Shown: positions 17,461 to 25,922 of the stretch, piece by piece
Numbering within the stretch: the first letter of the stretch is position 1
How the letters are laid out: each line of letters starts with the position of its first letter
NCBI GenBank assembly: GCA_947501475.1
Contig: CANMWA010000007.1
Location: 209,964 to 273,963, forward strand
Reading direction: 5' to 3'
DNA: 64,000 nucleotides
Origin: an uncultured Aquimarina sp.
GTDB lineage: Bacteria > Bacteroidota > Bacteroidia > Flavobacteriales > Flavobacteriaceae
Notes under the pieces: generated by a model
Seen by the model: the letters and a program-made list of their open reading frames with translations, nothing else
Database searches by the model: none
What the model was told of the DNA's origin: nothing
Position numbers and translations under genes: made by a program

Positions 17461-17468
17461 TACCTTTG
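17461..17468 (+). promoter_or_regulatory. Candidate -7 box upstream of kdsD
   Basis: TACCTTTG matches the TAnnTTTG consensus and lies 53 bases before the kdsD start. At the expected 19-base spacing upstream, the sequence is TTTA (17438-17441) rather than TTTG, so it is a good but incomplete match. Confidence 0.5.
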
Positions 17469-17521
17469 CGTAAATTAAAGATAATAAAATCTTTATTTAT
17501 AACACGCAAATTTTTCAAATT

Positions 17522-18490
17522 TTGAATACCCAAGATACTATAATTTCATACGCTAAGAAAACCATTGCTGAAGAAGCCCGAGCAATAGCTTACTTAGAAC
17601 AACTTGTAGATGAAGAATTCTCTAATGCCGTTGAAGCGATACACAATTCTAATGGTCGAGTAATCATTACAGGTATTGGCAAAAGTGCTATTATCGCAAA
17701 TAAGATTGTTGCTACTATGAACTCGACAGGGACTCCTGCAGTTTTTATGCATGCAGCCGATGCCATACATGGAGACTTAGGAAATATTCTTGAAGACGAT
17801 GTCGTAATTTGTATTTCTAAAAGCGGTAATACTCCTGAGATAAAAGTATTGGTGCCTTTAATAAAAAGCTTTAAGAATACGCTCATTGGTTTAACTGCAA
17901 ACAAAGAATCGTTTTTAGGGATCGAAGCCGACTATGTTCTAAATGCCTATGTAGAAAAAGAAGCATGTCCAAATAATCTTGCTCCAACAACAAGTACAAC
18001 TGCACAAATGGTGGTTGGAGATGCTTTGGCTGTTTGCCTATTACATTTACAAGGTTTTTCTAGTCGTGATTTTGCAAAATATCATCCTGGCGGTACCCTA
18101 GGAAAAAAATTATACTTACGTGTGAGTGATATTACTTCGCGAAATGAGAAACCTCAAGTTACTCCAGATTCTGATATTAATAGCGTTATTGTGGAAATGA
18201 CAGAAAAACGGCTTGGAGCCGCAGCTGTTATAGAAAATGGCTCTATAATAGGAATAATAACCGATGGAGATTTACGTAGAATGTTAACAAAAAACATTAC
18301 ATCTTTTGCAGGGCTAACCGCCAAAGATATTATGTCTACTAATCCAAAACGCATAGACAATAATGCTATGGCAGTAGATGCCCTAGAACAATTAGAAGGG
18401 AACTCCATATCACAATTATTAGCCGAAGAAAATGGCAAATATGCGGGTTTAATACATATTCATGATCTAATGAGAGAGGGTATAATATAA
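17522..18490 (+). CDS. kdsD: D-arabinose 5-phosphate isomerase (KpsF/GutQ family)
   Basis: The 322-residue protein holds a SIS sugar-isomerase domain (about 30-185) with GIGKSAIIANKIVATMNSTG and the HGDLG and ISKSGNTPE motifs. Two CBS repeats follow (about 205-320). It converts ribulose 5-phosphate to arabinose 5-phosphate for KDO and lipopolysaccharide synthesis. The start is TTG at 17522; no in-frame ATG lies near, and the translated start MNTQDTIISYAKKTI aligns with usual family N-termini. tatC follows with a one-base overlap, and lptB lies further on, so envelope genes cluster here. Confidence 0.92.
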   Translation: MNTQDTIISYAKKTIAEEARAIAYLEQLVDEEFSNAVEAIHNSNGRVIITGIGKSAIIANKIVATMNSTGTPAVFMHAADAIHGDLGNILEDDVVICISKSGNTPEIKVLVPLIKSFKNTLIGLTANKESFLGIEADYVLNAYVEKEACPNNLAPTTSTTAQMVVGDALAVCLLHLQGFSSRDFAKYHPGGTLGKKLYLRVSDITSRNEKPQVTPDSDINSVIVEMTEKRLGAAAVIENGSIIGIITDGDLRRMLTKNITSFAGLTAKDIMSTNPKRIDNNAMAVDALEQLEGNSISQLLAEENGKYAGLIHIHDLMREGII

Positions 18491-19326
18491 TGGCTGCAAA
18501 AAACAAGAAAAATCCGCAATCTATGTCTTTTCTAGATCACCTAGAAGAGCTCCGTTGGCATTTAATAAGAGCAACTGTAGCAATATTAATTGCTGGTATT
18601 GCAGCATTTATTGCCAAAGAATTTATTTTTGACGTATTGATTTTTGGTCCTAAAAAACCTGATTTTCCAACCTACAAAGGTTTATGTAATTTATCACAAG
18701 CCCTTGGGTTAGATCAAAGTTTATGCTTTAAAGAATTGCCTTTTAGTGTTCAAAGTCGAAAGGTAGCTGGACAATTCTCAGTTCATATCTGGACTTCGAT
18801 AACCGCAGGTTTTATTATTGCGTTTCCTTATGTATTATACGAATTCTGGAAATTTATCGCTCCGGCGATGTATGATAAAGAAAAGAAATATTCTAAAGGC
18901 TTTATTATAGTATGTTCTTTCTTATTTTTTATAGGAGTACTTTTTGGGTATTATGTAATTACACCTTTATCAATTAATTTCTTAGGTGGATATCAAGTAA
19001 GTAAAGAAGTACTAAACGAGTTTGATATCGACAGTTATATTGCTCTGGTTAGAGCCTCAGTGATTGCATGTGGACTTATATTTGAGCTCCCAGTAATTAT
19101 GTTCTTCCTTACCAAAGTAGGATTAGTCACTCCAGAGTTTTTAAGAAAATATCGCAAATTTGCTTTGGTCATTGTATTAATCTTATCTGCGATAATTACT
19201 CCACCAGATATAGCAAGTCAAGTTATTGTCGCTATTCCAGTTTTGATACTATATGAGGTGAGTATTTTTATTTCTAAAGCTGTTATTAAAAAACAAAACA
19301 AAAAACTACAAAAACAATCTGCATGA
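18490..19326 (+). CDS. tatC: Sec-independent protein translocase TatC
   Basis: The 278-residue membrane protein carries the TatC opening SFLDHLEELRWHLIRA and six predicted helices, with FAYVLYEFWKFI-like FPYVLYEFWKFIAPAMY in the second cytoplasmic loop. TatC recognises twin-arginine signal peptides and builds the export channel with TatA. No tatA is next to it; it must lie elsewhere. The start ATG shares its first base with the kdsD stop. The N-terminus is extended by a short Lys/Asn-rich tail (MAAKNKKNPQSM), as in other Bacteroidota. The loop at about 50-95 is longer than in E. coli TatC, also usual for this phylum. Confidence 0.95.
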   Translation: MAAKNKKNPQSMSFLDHLEELRWHLIRATVAILIAGIAAFIAKEFIFDVLIFGPKKPDFPTYKGLCNLSQALGLDQSLCFKELPFSVQSRKVAGQFSVHIWTSITAGFIIAFPYVLYEFWKFIAPAMYDKEKKYSKGFIIVCSFLFFIGVLFGYYVITPLSINFLGGYQVSKEVLNEFDIDSYIALVRASVIACGLIFELPVIMFFLTKVGLVTPEFLRKYRKFALVIVLILSAIITPPDIASQVIVAIPVLILYEVSIFISKAVIKKQNKKLQKQSA

Positions 19327-19673
19327 GTAATATAGTTGACGAATTCAATGTTTATAGAGAAAAGATGAATTCTCGAATTCTAGAAGATAATAATAAGATT
19401 ATCAAAAGAATCTTTAATCTAGACACCAATGCATATATGGAAGGGGCTCTTAACATCAAGACCAAAGAACTACTAGGCCTTGTCGCTTCTGCTGTGCTGA
19501 GATGTGATGATTGTGTAAGATATCATCTAGAAACTTGTCATAAAGAAGGGTTAACCAAAGAAGAAGTAGCCGAAGCACTAGGTATTGCTACTCTAGTAGG
19601 AGGTACAATTGTGATTCCGCATTTGCGCCGTGCTTACGAATTTTGGGATGCCTTAGAAGAAAAGGCTTCTTAA
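19323..19673 (+). CDS. AhpD-like / carboxymuconolactone decarboxylase family protein
   Basis: The 116-residue all-helical protein has the AhpD redox motif CDDCVRYH with Cys61, Cys64 and His68, followed by GLTKEEVAEALGIATLVGG. Family members use the CxxC pair for peroxide or peroxynitrite reduction together with a thiol donor. The start ATG overlaps the tatC stop by four bases (ATGA), so translation is coupled. Conserved placement beside tatC is known in Flavobacteria. The natural partner and substrate are unknown. Confidence 0.88.
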   Translation: MSNIVDEFNVYREKMNSRILEDNNKIIKRIFNLDTNAYMEGALNIKTKELLGLVASAVLRCDDCVRYHLETCHKEGLTKEEVAEALGIATLVGGTIVIPHLRRAYEFWDALEEKAS

Positions 19674-19757
19674 AATCTATCATCTGATTAAAAAGTAATA
19701 CTCTAAATTTAGCAACTCTTTTAAGCAACATCACAAAAATAAAGAAGTTATTATACT

Positions 19758-20501
19758 ATGAAATTGAAAGCAGATAATTTAATGAAATCCTACAAAGGCC
19801 GTAAAGTGGTAAAAGGTATTTCTCTTGAGGTAAATCAAGGTGAAATTGTTGGCCTTTTAGGACCAAATGGTGCTGGTAAGACAACTTCGTTTTATATGAT
19901 AGTAGGCTTAGTAAAACCTAATGGAGGTAAGATTACTTTAGAGGATACAGATATTACTAAATTTCCTATGTATAAACGTGCTCAAAATGGTATTGGATAT
20001 CTGGCTCAAGAGGCATCAGTATTTAGAAAACTAAGTATTGAAGATAATATCTTAAGTGTTCTACAATTGACCAAACTATCAAAAAAAGAGCAACTACATA
20101 AAATGGAAGCCTTGATAGAAGAATTTGGTTTAGGGCATATTCGTAAAAACCGTGGTGATTTATTAAGTGGTGGAGAACGTAGACGTACTGAGATTGCACG
20201 TGCATTGGCAACAGATCCAAATTTTATTTTGCTTGATGAGCCATTTGCAGGAGTTGATCCTGTAGCAGTAGAAGATATACAGCGAATTGTTGCACAACTC
20301 AAAAACAAAAATATTGGTATCCTAATTACTGATCATAATGTACAAGAAACTCTTGCCATTACCGATAGAACTTATTTGATGTTTGAAGGAAGTATCTTAA
20401 AAGCTGGTATTCCTGAAGAATTAGCAGAAGATGAAATGGTACGTAAAGTATACTTGGGTCAAAACTTTGAGCTTAGAAAAAAGAAACTTGATTTTAATTA
20501 G
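19758..20501 (+). CDS. lptB: LPS export ABC transporter ATP-binding protein LptB
   Basis: The 247-residue ATPase has Walker [13 protein letters not shown]-loop [13 protein letters not shown] (a LptB signature), signature LSGGERRR, and Walker [16 protein letters not shown]. LptB drives extraction of lipopolysaccharide from the inner membrane with LptF and LptG. It lies 84 bases after the AhpD-like gene and may have its own promoter. A short GG-leader peptide gene lies about 300 bases downstream. Confidence 0.95.
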   Translation: MKLKADNLMKSYKGRKVVKGISLEVNQGEIVGLLGPNGAGKTTSFYMIVGLVKPNGGKITLEDTDITKFPMYKRAQNGIGYLAQEASVFRKLSIEDNILSVLQLTKLSKKEQLHKMEALIEEFGLGHIRKNRGDLLSGGERRRTEIARALATDPNFILLDEPFAGVDPVAVEDIQRIVAQLKNKNIGILITDHNVQETLAITDRTYLMFEGSILKAGIPEELAEDEMVRKVYLGQNFELRKKKLDFN

Positions 20502-20798
20502 TGCTACAAGACTTCTACTAATTACTCATGAGCATAGAAAACAACGAACTAGAATTATAAACAGTATTCTAGTATGACAATATGTTCTTATTATCGAATT
20601 CTTATCCGAAAGAATTTATAAAAATTTGTTATTTAAGTATATAGCAATCATTATTTACATGTTTCACCCTATAATTATTAATAAAGAAAATAAATTTATA
20701 ACTATTAAAGTTCTCTAAAATTCATAAAGTAACAATTCTTAATACCATATATTTATATAGTATATTTTGACTAAAAAATAATATTAAATTTTTAAATT

Positions 20799-20948
20799 AT
20801 GCTAAAAAATATTTTAAAACTAAAAGAAGTGGTTACCCTAGAAAAACAACAACAGAAAGCAATTAAAGGTGGATATCCATTTGATCCAGCTTATTGTCGT
20901 TTTAATCCATATCACCCATGTTGTAATGGATCACTTGCATGTCAATAA
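20799..20948 (+). CDS. GG-leader precursor peptide, Cys/Pro-rich core
   Basis: The ATG at 20799 opens a 49-residue peptide. The leader MLKNILKLKEVVTLEKQQQK ends AIKGG with the double glycine at residues 24-25, the same length as in the two peptides at 14638 and 14854. The core YPFDPAYCRFNPYHPCCNGS ends LACQ, with four Cys and the same Cys-Gln end as the first Cys-rich peptide. It lies between lptB and the convergent pssA, 6 kb from the others, with its own terminator and about 300 bases of upstream sequence. No transporter or modification enzyme is adjacent. Confidence 0.72.
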   Translation: MLKNILKLKEVVTLEKQQQKAIKGGYPFDPAYCRFNPYHPCCNGSLACQ

Positions 20949-20976
20949 ATTATCTAAACAATAATTTTAAACTATT

Positions 20977-21002
20977 AAGCGAGTTTGTCTCGCTTTTTTT
21001 AT
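20977..21002 (+). terminator. Intrinsic terminator after the peptide at 20799
   Basis: A 7-bp stem, AAGCGAG (20977-20983) with CTCGCTT (20989-20995), has a 5-base loop followed by seven or more T. The T run touches the stop codon of the convergent pssA gene at 20999. Confidence 0.85.
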
Positions 21003-21751
21003 TTCTTATTATTAACTATTAAAGATGTCAAAATATAAAATAATATCACAACAGGTATAGCTATAAACTTCAGTAAAACAATCAATACCACTGCAAATAA
21101 CAAGAACATATAGCGAACTTTATTTTCTTTGACTCCCCATGTTTTAAACTTTAAAGAAAATAAAGGGATTTCGGCATTCAACAAATAACAACTTACCAAG
21201 GTTAATACAATCAAAAACCATTTATTTAAAATGATTTGTGTAATCCATGGTTCTTGCTGAAACTTAAGAATCAAAGGTAAACTTATAATCAATAATGTAT
21301 TAGCAGGTGTAGGTAAGCCAATAAAAGATGTGGTTTGGCGAGTATCTATATTAAACTTAGCTAACCTATAGGCTGAGGCCATGGTAATTAAAAGTCCTAA
21401 AAGTGATACATACGATGTATCAAAACCTGCCATAATTTGTTCAGAATCCCATGCTCCTGGCACTGCATAAAAAGGTTTTCCAAATACTTGAGATAACAAC
21501 TGATACATTACAATACCTGGTGCAACCCCACTCGTTACCATATCTGCCAAAGAATCAAGTTGCAATCCTAATTCGCTATGTGCATGTAATAATCTTGCTG
21601 CTAGGCCATCAAAAAAATCAAATCCTATTCCAAGCATTACAAGTAAGGCTGATGCTTCTAAATGCCCCTGGACAGCAAAAATAACTGCAATACACCCACA
21701 AAAAAGATTAAGGAGTGTTATCATATTTGGAATTTGATTTTTAATCCACAT
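20999..21751 (-). CDS. pssA: CDP-diacylglycerol--serine O-phosphatidyltransferase
   Basis: The CDP-alcohol phosphatidyltransferase signature D-x2-DG-x2-AR-x8-G-x3-D-x3-D is complete at residues 45-70 (D45, D48, G49, A52, R53, G62, D66, D70). The protein has about seven membrane helices in 250 residues and the MWIKNQIPNMITLLNLFCG opening typical of Bacteroidota PssA. It makes phosphatidylserine, the precursor of phosphatidylethanolamine. A TTG nine codons upstream (21778) could extend it, but the ATG at 21751 matches family N-termini better. The 162-bp hairpin element at 21790-21951 lies just upstream. Confidence 0.92.
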   Translation of the reverse strand: MWIKNQIPNMITLLNLFCGCIAVIFAVQGHLEASALLVMLGIGFDFFDGLAARLLHAHSELGLQLDSLADMVTSGVAPGIVMYQLLSQVFGKPFYAVPGAWDSEQIMAGFDTSYVSLLGLLITMASAYRLAKFNIDTRQTTSFIGLPTPANTLLIISLPLILKFQQEPWITQIILNKWFLIVLTLVSCYLLNAEIPLFSLKFKTWGVKENKVRYMFLLFAVVLIVLLKFIAIPVVILFYILTSLIVNNKK

Positions 21752-21789
21752 AAATTTGATTTTGTGTAAAAATAGCAAACTATTTTACT

Positions 21790-21951
21790 AGAACTCATCT
21801 TGACTTTTTGTTTTTGACCGAAAATGAGATGAAATTTGACCAGATAAGGCACTTTTTAAAAGTCATAGCAGGGCTACAGGTGAGAAAAGTAACGAAATAT
21901 GGGTGAATTTCAGTCATTTTTTAGGGAAAAGAAAAAGTCAAGATGAGTTCT
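21790..21951 (+). repeat. Long imperfect hairpin (MITE-like element)
   Basis: The ends form a perfect 20-bp inverted repeat (21790-21809 with 21932-21951), beginning AGAACTCATCTTGACTTTTT. Inside, the arms still pair in blocks: AAAATGA and TGAAATT on the left (about 21831-21846) face their complements on the right (about 21906-21921). At the tip TAGC (21866-21869) pairs with GCTA (21873-21876). The whole 162-bp unit is therefore one long broken hairpin. It has no open reading frame and fills most of the 314-base gap between pssA and lnt, which otherwise shows nothing but an AT-rich leader. The structure suggests a small non-autonomous transposable or REP-type element. No target-site duplication was identified with certainty. 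Confidence 0.65.
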
Positions 21952-22065
21952 TAATATAGATTTAAACCACGAAGTCATATCCTTAACAAAAAAGAAGTAT
22001 TCAATTGTATTAATTGTAACTAAATAAGTTTAATTTCGTTATTAGATATAGTCTATCTGTTCAAT

Positions 22066-23655
22066 ATGAAAAATATTCTATTAGCAATCCTATCTGGATT
22101 ATTACTTGCCGTGAGTTGGCCGACATATGGCTTCCCTTTATTTTTATTCTTTGGGTTTATCCCATTATTACTAGCAGAATATAATATCCGTAAAAATAAG
22201 TATAGTAAAACTCAATTATTAGGTCTGGCATATCTTACTTTTTTTATATGGAATAGCATCACCACCTGGTGGATCTATAATTCCTCTGGCATTGGGATGG
22301 CAATTGCTATACTTGTTAATAGTTTATTGATGGCTATAGTTCTACTCATGTACCATATCGTTGCCAAAAGAACTACGTTTATGATCAGCACCATATTTTT
22401 AGCCTGTTTTTGGATGGGTTTTGAATATTTTCACTTACAATGGCAAATCTCCTGGCCTTGGCTTAATTTAGGAAATGGGTTTGCAAGTTTTACCTCATGG
22501 ATACAGTGGTATGAATATACAGGAACTTTTGGTGGGTCACTTTGGGTATGGATCGTTAACATTGGTGTTTTTAAAAGTGTTTTATTATTTTTAGAACACA
22601 AAGACAAAAAGATCTTATACAGATCAGGTATCCGCAATGGATTGATCATTCTTATCCCAATTATTATTTCGATACTTATTCTTAAAACCTATACTGAAGA
22701 AGGTAAAGATATCGATATTGTGATCCTACAACCCAATATTGACCCCTATACCGAAAAATACAATACAACCGATAAGAGAATAGGCTTGTTATTAGATTCA
22801 CTCATCAATACTTCAATTACTCAAAAAACAGACTTTATTATTGCTCCCGAAACAGTGTTTGCCGATAATAATAAAATACACCAGTTTCCGAATTCTATTG
22901 CAAAAAAAGTTGCGAGCAATATTACTAACCAATATCGTAATGCCCATTTTTTATCAGGCATATCACTCATTGATGTATTTAACGATCCTAATAGAATTCA
23001 CAAACAAACCAATATCTACAAAAAAGGTATTTATTATGATGATTATAATTCTGCTTTTTTTGTACGCCCAGATGGCACTAGTGAATTATATCATAAAAGC
23101 AAATTAGTCGTAGGTATAGAAAATTTCCCGTATCAAAGTGTCTTAAAACCAATTTTGGGTGATGTGATGATTGATTTAGGAGGTACAGTAGCTAAAAAAA
23201 CTACGCAAGAAGACAGAGAGGTCTTTTTTACTAAAGATAGTATTGGTGTAGGTACGATGATCTGCTACGAAAGTGTATATGGCGAATTTGCTACGGGATA
23301 TGCCCGAAACAAAGCCGATTTTCTGGCTATTATCACCAATGATGCTTGGTGGGGCAATACACAAGGACACCAACAACACCTACACTATGCAAAGCTAAGA
23401 GCCATCGAGAATCGACGTAGCATTGCCCGTAGTGCTAATACCGGGATTTCTGCAATTATTGATCAAACAGGAACTATTGTATCACAATTAGGATATGAAA
23501 AAAGAGGAACATTAGTAGGTACTTTAAAAACAAATGATAAGCTTACTTTTTATACCAGAACAGGGAATTATATAGCAAGAATATCAGCTTTCTTATCCGT
23601 ATTTATCTTTTTGTTTTCTGTGACCAAAAGGAAAGGAAAGAAACATATACCCTAA
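22066..23655 (+). CDS. lnt: Apolipoprotein N-acyltransferase
   Basis: The 529-residue protein has about six N-terminal membrane helices (1-210) followed by a nitrilase-type domain (about 215-495) and a last helix. The catalytic triad is Glu262 (APETVF), Lys344 (YHKSKLVVG) and Cys400 (MICYESVYG). Lnt adds the third acyl chain to the N-terminal Cys of lipoproteins, and several lipoproteins are encoded in this window. A repeat-built reading frame starts 3 bases after the stop codon, and the ABC-F gene follows 367 bases downstream. Confidence 0.94.
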   Translation: MKNILLAILSGLLLAVSWPTYGFPLFLFFGFIPLLLAEYNIRKNKYSKTQLLGLAYLTFFIWNSITTWWIYNSSGIGMAIAILVNSLLMAIVLLMYHIVAKRTTFMISTIFLACFWMGFEYFHLQWQISWPWLNLGNGFASFTSWIQWYEYTGTFGGSLWVWIVNIGVFKSVLLFLEHKDKKILYRSGIRNGLIILIPIIISILILKTYTEEGKDIDIVILQPNIDPYTEKYNTTDKRIGLLLDSLINTSITQKTDFIIAPETVFADNNKIHQFPNSIAKKVASNITNQYRNAHFLSGISLIDVFNDPNRIHKQTNIYKKGIYYDDYNSAFFVRPDGTSELYHKSKLVVGIENFPYQSVLKPILGDVMIDLGGTVAKKTTQEDREVFFTKDSIGVGTMICYESVYGEFATGYARNKADFLAIITNDAWWGNTQGHQQHLHYAKLRAIENRRSIARSANTGISAIIDQTGTIVSQLGYEKRGTLVGTLKTNDKLTFYTRTGNYIARISAFLSVFIFLFSVTKRKGKKHIP

Positions 23656-23658
23656 TTA

Positions 23659-23808
23659 ATGAAATGCCTCCTTCGTACCCAGAAAAATCAACTCGGTTTC
23701 CCGAAATATCTAGTTAGGATACAAAAATACCCTCTCGGGCTGCCGAAATTTCAGCTCAGTGTACAAAAATATCATCTCCGACTGCCGAAATTTCAGTTTT
23801 ATGTATAA
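23659..23808 (+). CDS. Possible heptapeptide-repeat micro-protein (within the 21-bp array)
   Basis: An ATG three bases after the lnt stop opens 49 codons made only of heptads: QKNQLGF, PKYLVRI, QKYPLGL, PKFQLSV, QKYHLRL, PKFQFYV. A TAA then ends it at 23808, although the repeats continue for about 100 bases with two more in-frame stops. The pattern Pro/Gln-Lys-aromatic-x-Leu-x-Leu/Val is basic and amphipathic. No family was recognised. It could be translated by coupling to lnt, be the remnant of a longer repeat protein, or be a non-coding repeat that happens to be open. Confidence 0.3.
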   Translation: MKCLLRTQKNQLGFPKYLVRIQKYPLGLPKFQLSVQKYHLRLPKFQFYV

Positions 23809-23910
23809 AAATGTAGTCTTTAAGTACCGAAATGTATGCTCGGGGTACAAAAACACCAGTTTAGAGACAAGAAATGAACATTTCATCTAGCAAAATGGAT
23901 TCTAGAAATA
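23659..23910 (+). repeat. Array of about twelve degenerate 21-bp units
   Basis: From 23659 the sequence repeats with an exact 21-base period, unit starts at 23659, 23680, 23701, 23722 and so on to about 23890. The most conserved part is the unit head, CCGAAAT alternating with CAAAAAT at exact 42-base spacing (23701, 23743, 23785, 23827 and 23722, 23764, 23806, 23848). In one frame, every unit has Lys at heptad position 2, usually followed by Tyr, Phe or Cys, and mostly Leu at position 5. Divergence increases toward both ends. The array fills most of the gap between lnt and the ABC-F gene. Confidence 0.8.
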
Positions 23911-23995
23911 ATAGCATATACTTTTCAAAATTATAAACTTTATTTATTCGCATAGAAACTTTGAAACTTTGCTTTCTTGTCATATAGAAACCTTG

Positions 23996-24003
23996 TACCT
24001 TTG
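23996..24003 (+). promoter_or_regulatory. Candidate -7 box upstream of the ABC-F gene
   Basis: TACCTTTG fits TAnnTTTG. At the 19-base spacing upstream the sequence is TTTC (23973-23976), a three-of-four match to TTTG. The predicted transcript would begin about 13 bases before the GTG start. Confidence 0.5.
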
Positions 24004-24022
24004 AGGTCTTATACAAATAATT

Positions 24023-25891
24023 GTGAATTACGTATCAGTAGAAAATGTTGCTAAATCTTTTGGAGAACGTATCTTATTTAAGAACATCTCTTTTGGAATT
24101 AACGAAGGGCAAAAAATAGGGTTTGTAGCCAAAAACGGAACAGGAAAAACATCATTACTTAATATTATTGCTGGAGATGAAGACCCCGATGAAGGGCTGG
24201 TTGTGTATCGCAAAAATTTAAAAGTTGCTTTTTTACCTCAAGAACCTAATCTGGATCCCAACCTCACTATCGAGCAAACTATTTTTGCTTCAGATAATGA
24301 AACCCTACAAGTAATCAACACCTATGAAAAAGCATTGCAAAACCCTGATGATGCAGAGGCATACCAAAAAGCCTTTGAGCAAATGGATGCTATAAATGCA
24401 TGGGATTTTGAAACCCAATACAAACAAATACTTTTTAAACTAAAACTCGATAACCTTAATAAAAAAGTAAGCGAACTATCGGGTGGGCAAAAAAAACGAT
24501 TAGCACTTGCCAATATTCTTTTAAGTAAACCTAATTTATTATACCTTGATGAACCTACTAATCACTTGGATCTAGAAATGATCGAATGGTTAGAAGAATA
24601 TTTTGCCAAAGAAAATTTCACCCTATTCATGGTGACTCATGATCGTTATTTTCTAGAGAATGTTTGTAATGAAATTGTTGAATTAGAGAACGGCAAATTA
24701 TATAGTTACAAAGGCAATTATGCTTATTATCTCGATAATAAAGAAGCCAGAGTAGCCAACGAACAAATAGCTACCGACAAAGCAAAACAATTATATAAAA
24801 AAGAATTAGATTGGATGCGACGCCAGCCTAAGGCGCGTACCACCAAATCCAAATCCAGAATTGATGATTTTTATGAGATCAAAGAGCGTGCTCATAAACG
24901 TCGCAATGATCATGAAGTACAGCTTGAAATTAATATGGAACGTATGGGGAGTAAGATTCTCGAGCTTCATAAAGTATCCAAAAGTTTTGACGACCTTGTA
25001 TTGTTGGATAAGTTCGAGTATGTATTTAAAAAAGGAGAACGTATTGGAGTTATTGGTAAAAATGGCACCGGAAAATCTACCTTTTTAAATATGATTACTG
25101 GTGCAATCACGCCAGATCATGGCAAAATTATTATCGGAGATACCATAAAATTTGGATACTATACTCAGCGAGGAATTAATATCAAAGAAGGGCAAAAAGT
25201 AATCGATGTGATTCGTGAATTTGGTGATTATATTCCTCTAAAAAAAGGAAGGCAAATTTCTGCTCAGCAATTGCTAGAACGTTTCTTATTCGATCGTAAA
25301 AAGCAATATGATTTTGTAGAAAAACTAAGTGGTGGTGAGAGAAAACGTTTGTACCTATGTACTGTTTTGATTCAAAATCCCAATTTTTTGATCCTAGATG
25401 AACCTACAAATGATCTAGATATCGTTACGCTCAATGTTTTAGAAAACTTTTTACTCGATTTTCCTGGGTGTTTACTCGTAGTATCACATGATCGTTACTT
25501 CATGGATAAAATTGTAGATCATTTATTTGTTTTCACAGGCGATGGTGCAATACAAGATTTTCCTGGTAATTATACAGATTATCGCATCTATGCAGATAGT
25601 AAAGAACCCGAAAAAAAGATCTCTGAAACCCCAGAAACAAAAGGAAAGAATAGCTGGAAAAAAGAAACCAAAGTTGCACTGTCATACAACGAGCAAAAAG
25701 AATTTAATAGAATTGAACGAGATCTAAAAAAATTAGAACTTCAGAAAAAAGAAATCGAAAGCATTTTTGCAGAAGGTAAACTTGAAGGAGATCAAATTAA
25801 TGATGAATCACTGAAGCTTCAAAAAATTATTGATCAAATCGAGGAAAATGAAATGCGTTGGCTTGAACTTTCTGAAAAAATGGAAGGGTAA
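24023..25891 (+). CDS. ABC-F family ATPase (Uup-like)
   Basis: The 622-residue protein has two ABC ATPase domains and no membrane helices. Domain 1 carries AKNGTGKTSLL and LSGGQKKRL with LYLDEPTNHLDLEMIEWLE. Domain 2 carries GKNGTGKSTFL, LSGGERKRL and LILDEPTNDLDI. Between them is the ABC-F linker rich in Lys/Arg (RRQPKARTTKSKSR). The C-terminus from about 560 is a coiled coil (LKKLELQKKEIESIF), as in Uup. ABC-F proteins act on ribosomes; Uup members are linked to DNA structure and ribosome quality. The start is GTG at 24023; no better ATG is available. Confidence 0.92.
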   Translation: MNYVSVENVAKSFGERILFKNISFGINEGQKIGFVAKNGTGKTSLLNIIAGDEDPDEGLVVYRKNLKVAFLPQEPNLDPNLTIEQTIFASDNETLQVINTYEKALQNPDDAEAYQKAFEQMDAINAWDFETQYKQILFKLKLDNLNKKVSELSGGQKKRLALANILLSKPNLLYLDEPTNHLDLEMIEWLEEYFAKENFTLFMVTHDRYFLENVCNEIVELENGKLYSYKGNYAYYLDNKEARVANEQIATDKAKQLYKKELDWMRRQPKARTTKSKSRIDDFYEIKERAHKRRNDHEVQLEINMERMGSKILELHKVSKSFDDLVLLDKFEYVFKKGERIGVIGKNGTGKSTFLNMITGAITPDHGKIIIGDTIKFGYYTQRGINIKEGQKVIDVIREFGDYIPLKKGRQISAQQLLERFLFDRKKQYDFVEKLSGGERKRLYLCTVLIQNPNFLILDEPTNDLDIVTLNVLENFLLDFPGCLLVVSHDRYFMDKIVDHLFVFTGDGAIQDFPGNYTDYRIYADSKEPEKKISETPETKGKNSWKKETKVALSYNEQKEFNRIERDLKKLELQKKEIESIFAEGKLEGDQINDESLKLQKIIDQIEENEMRWLELSEKMEG

Positions 25892-25922
25892 TACAAAATG
25901 TACGATTTACGAATTTCGATTT

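Noticed and set aside
23659..23910. CRISPR-like repeat array
   Set aside because: There are no unique spacers: the whole 21-bp unit repeats with drift, and no cas genes are near.
25830..25922. An earlier TTG start for the methyltransferase-like gene
   Set aside because: It would overlap the ABC-F gene by 62 bases and adds residues unlike the family.
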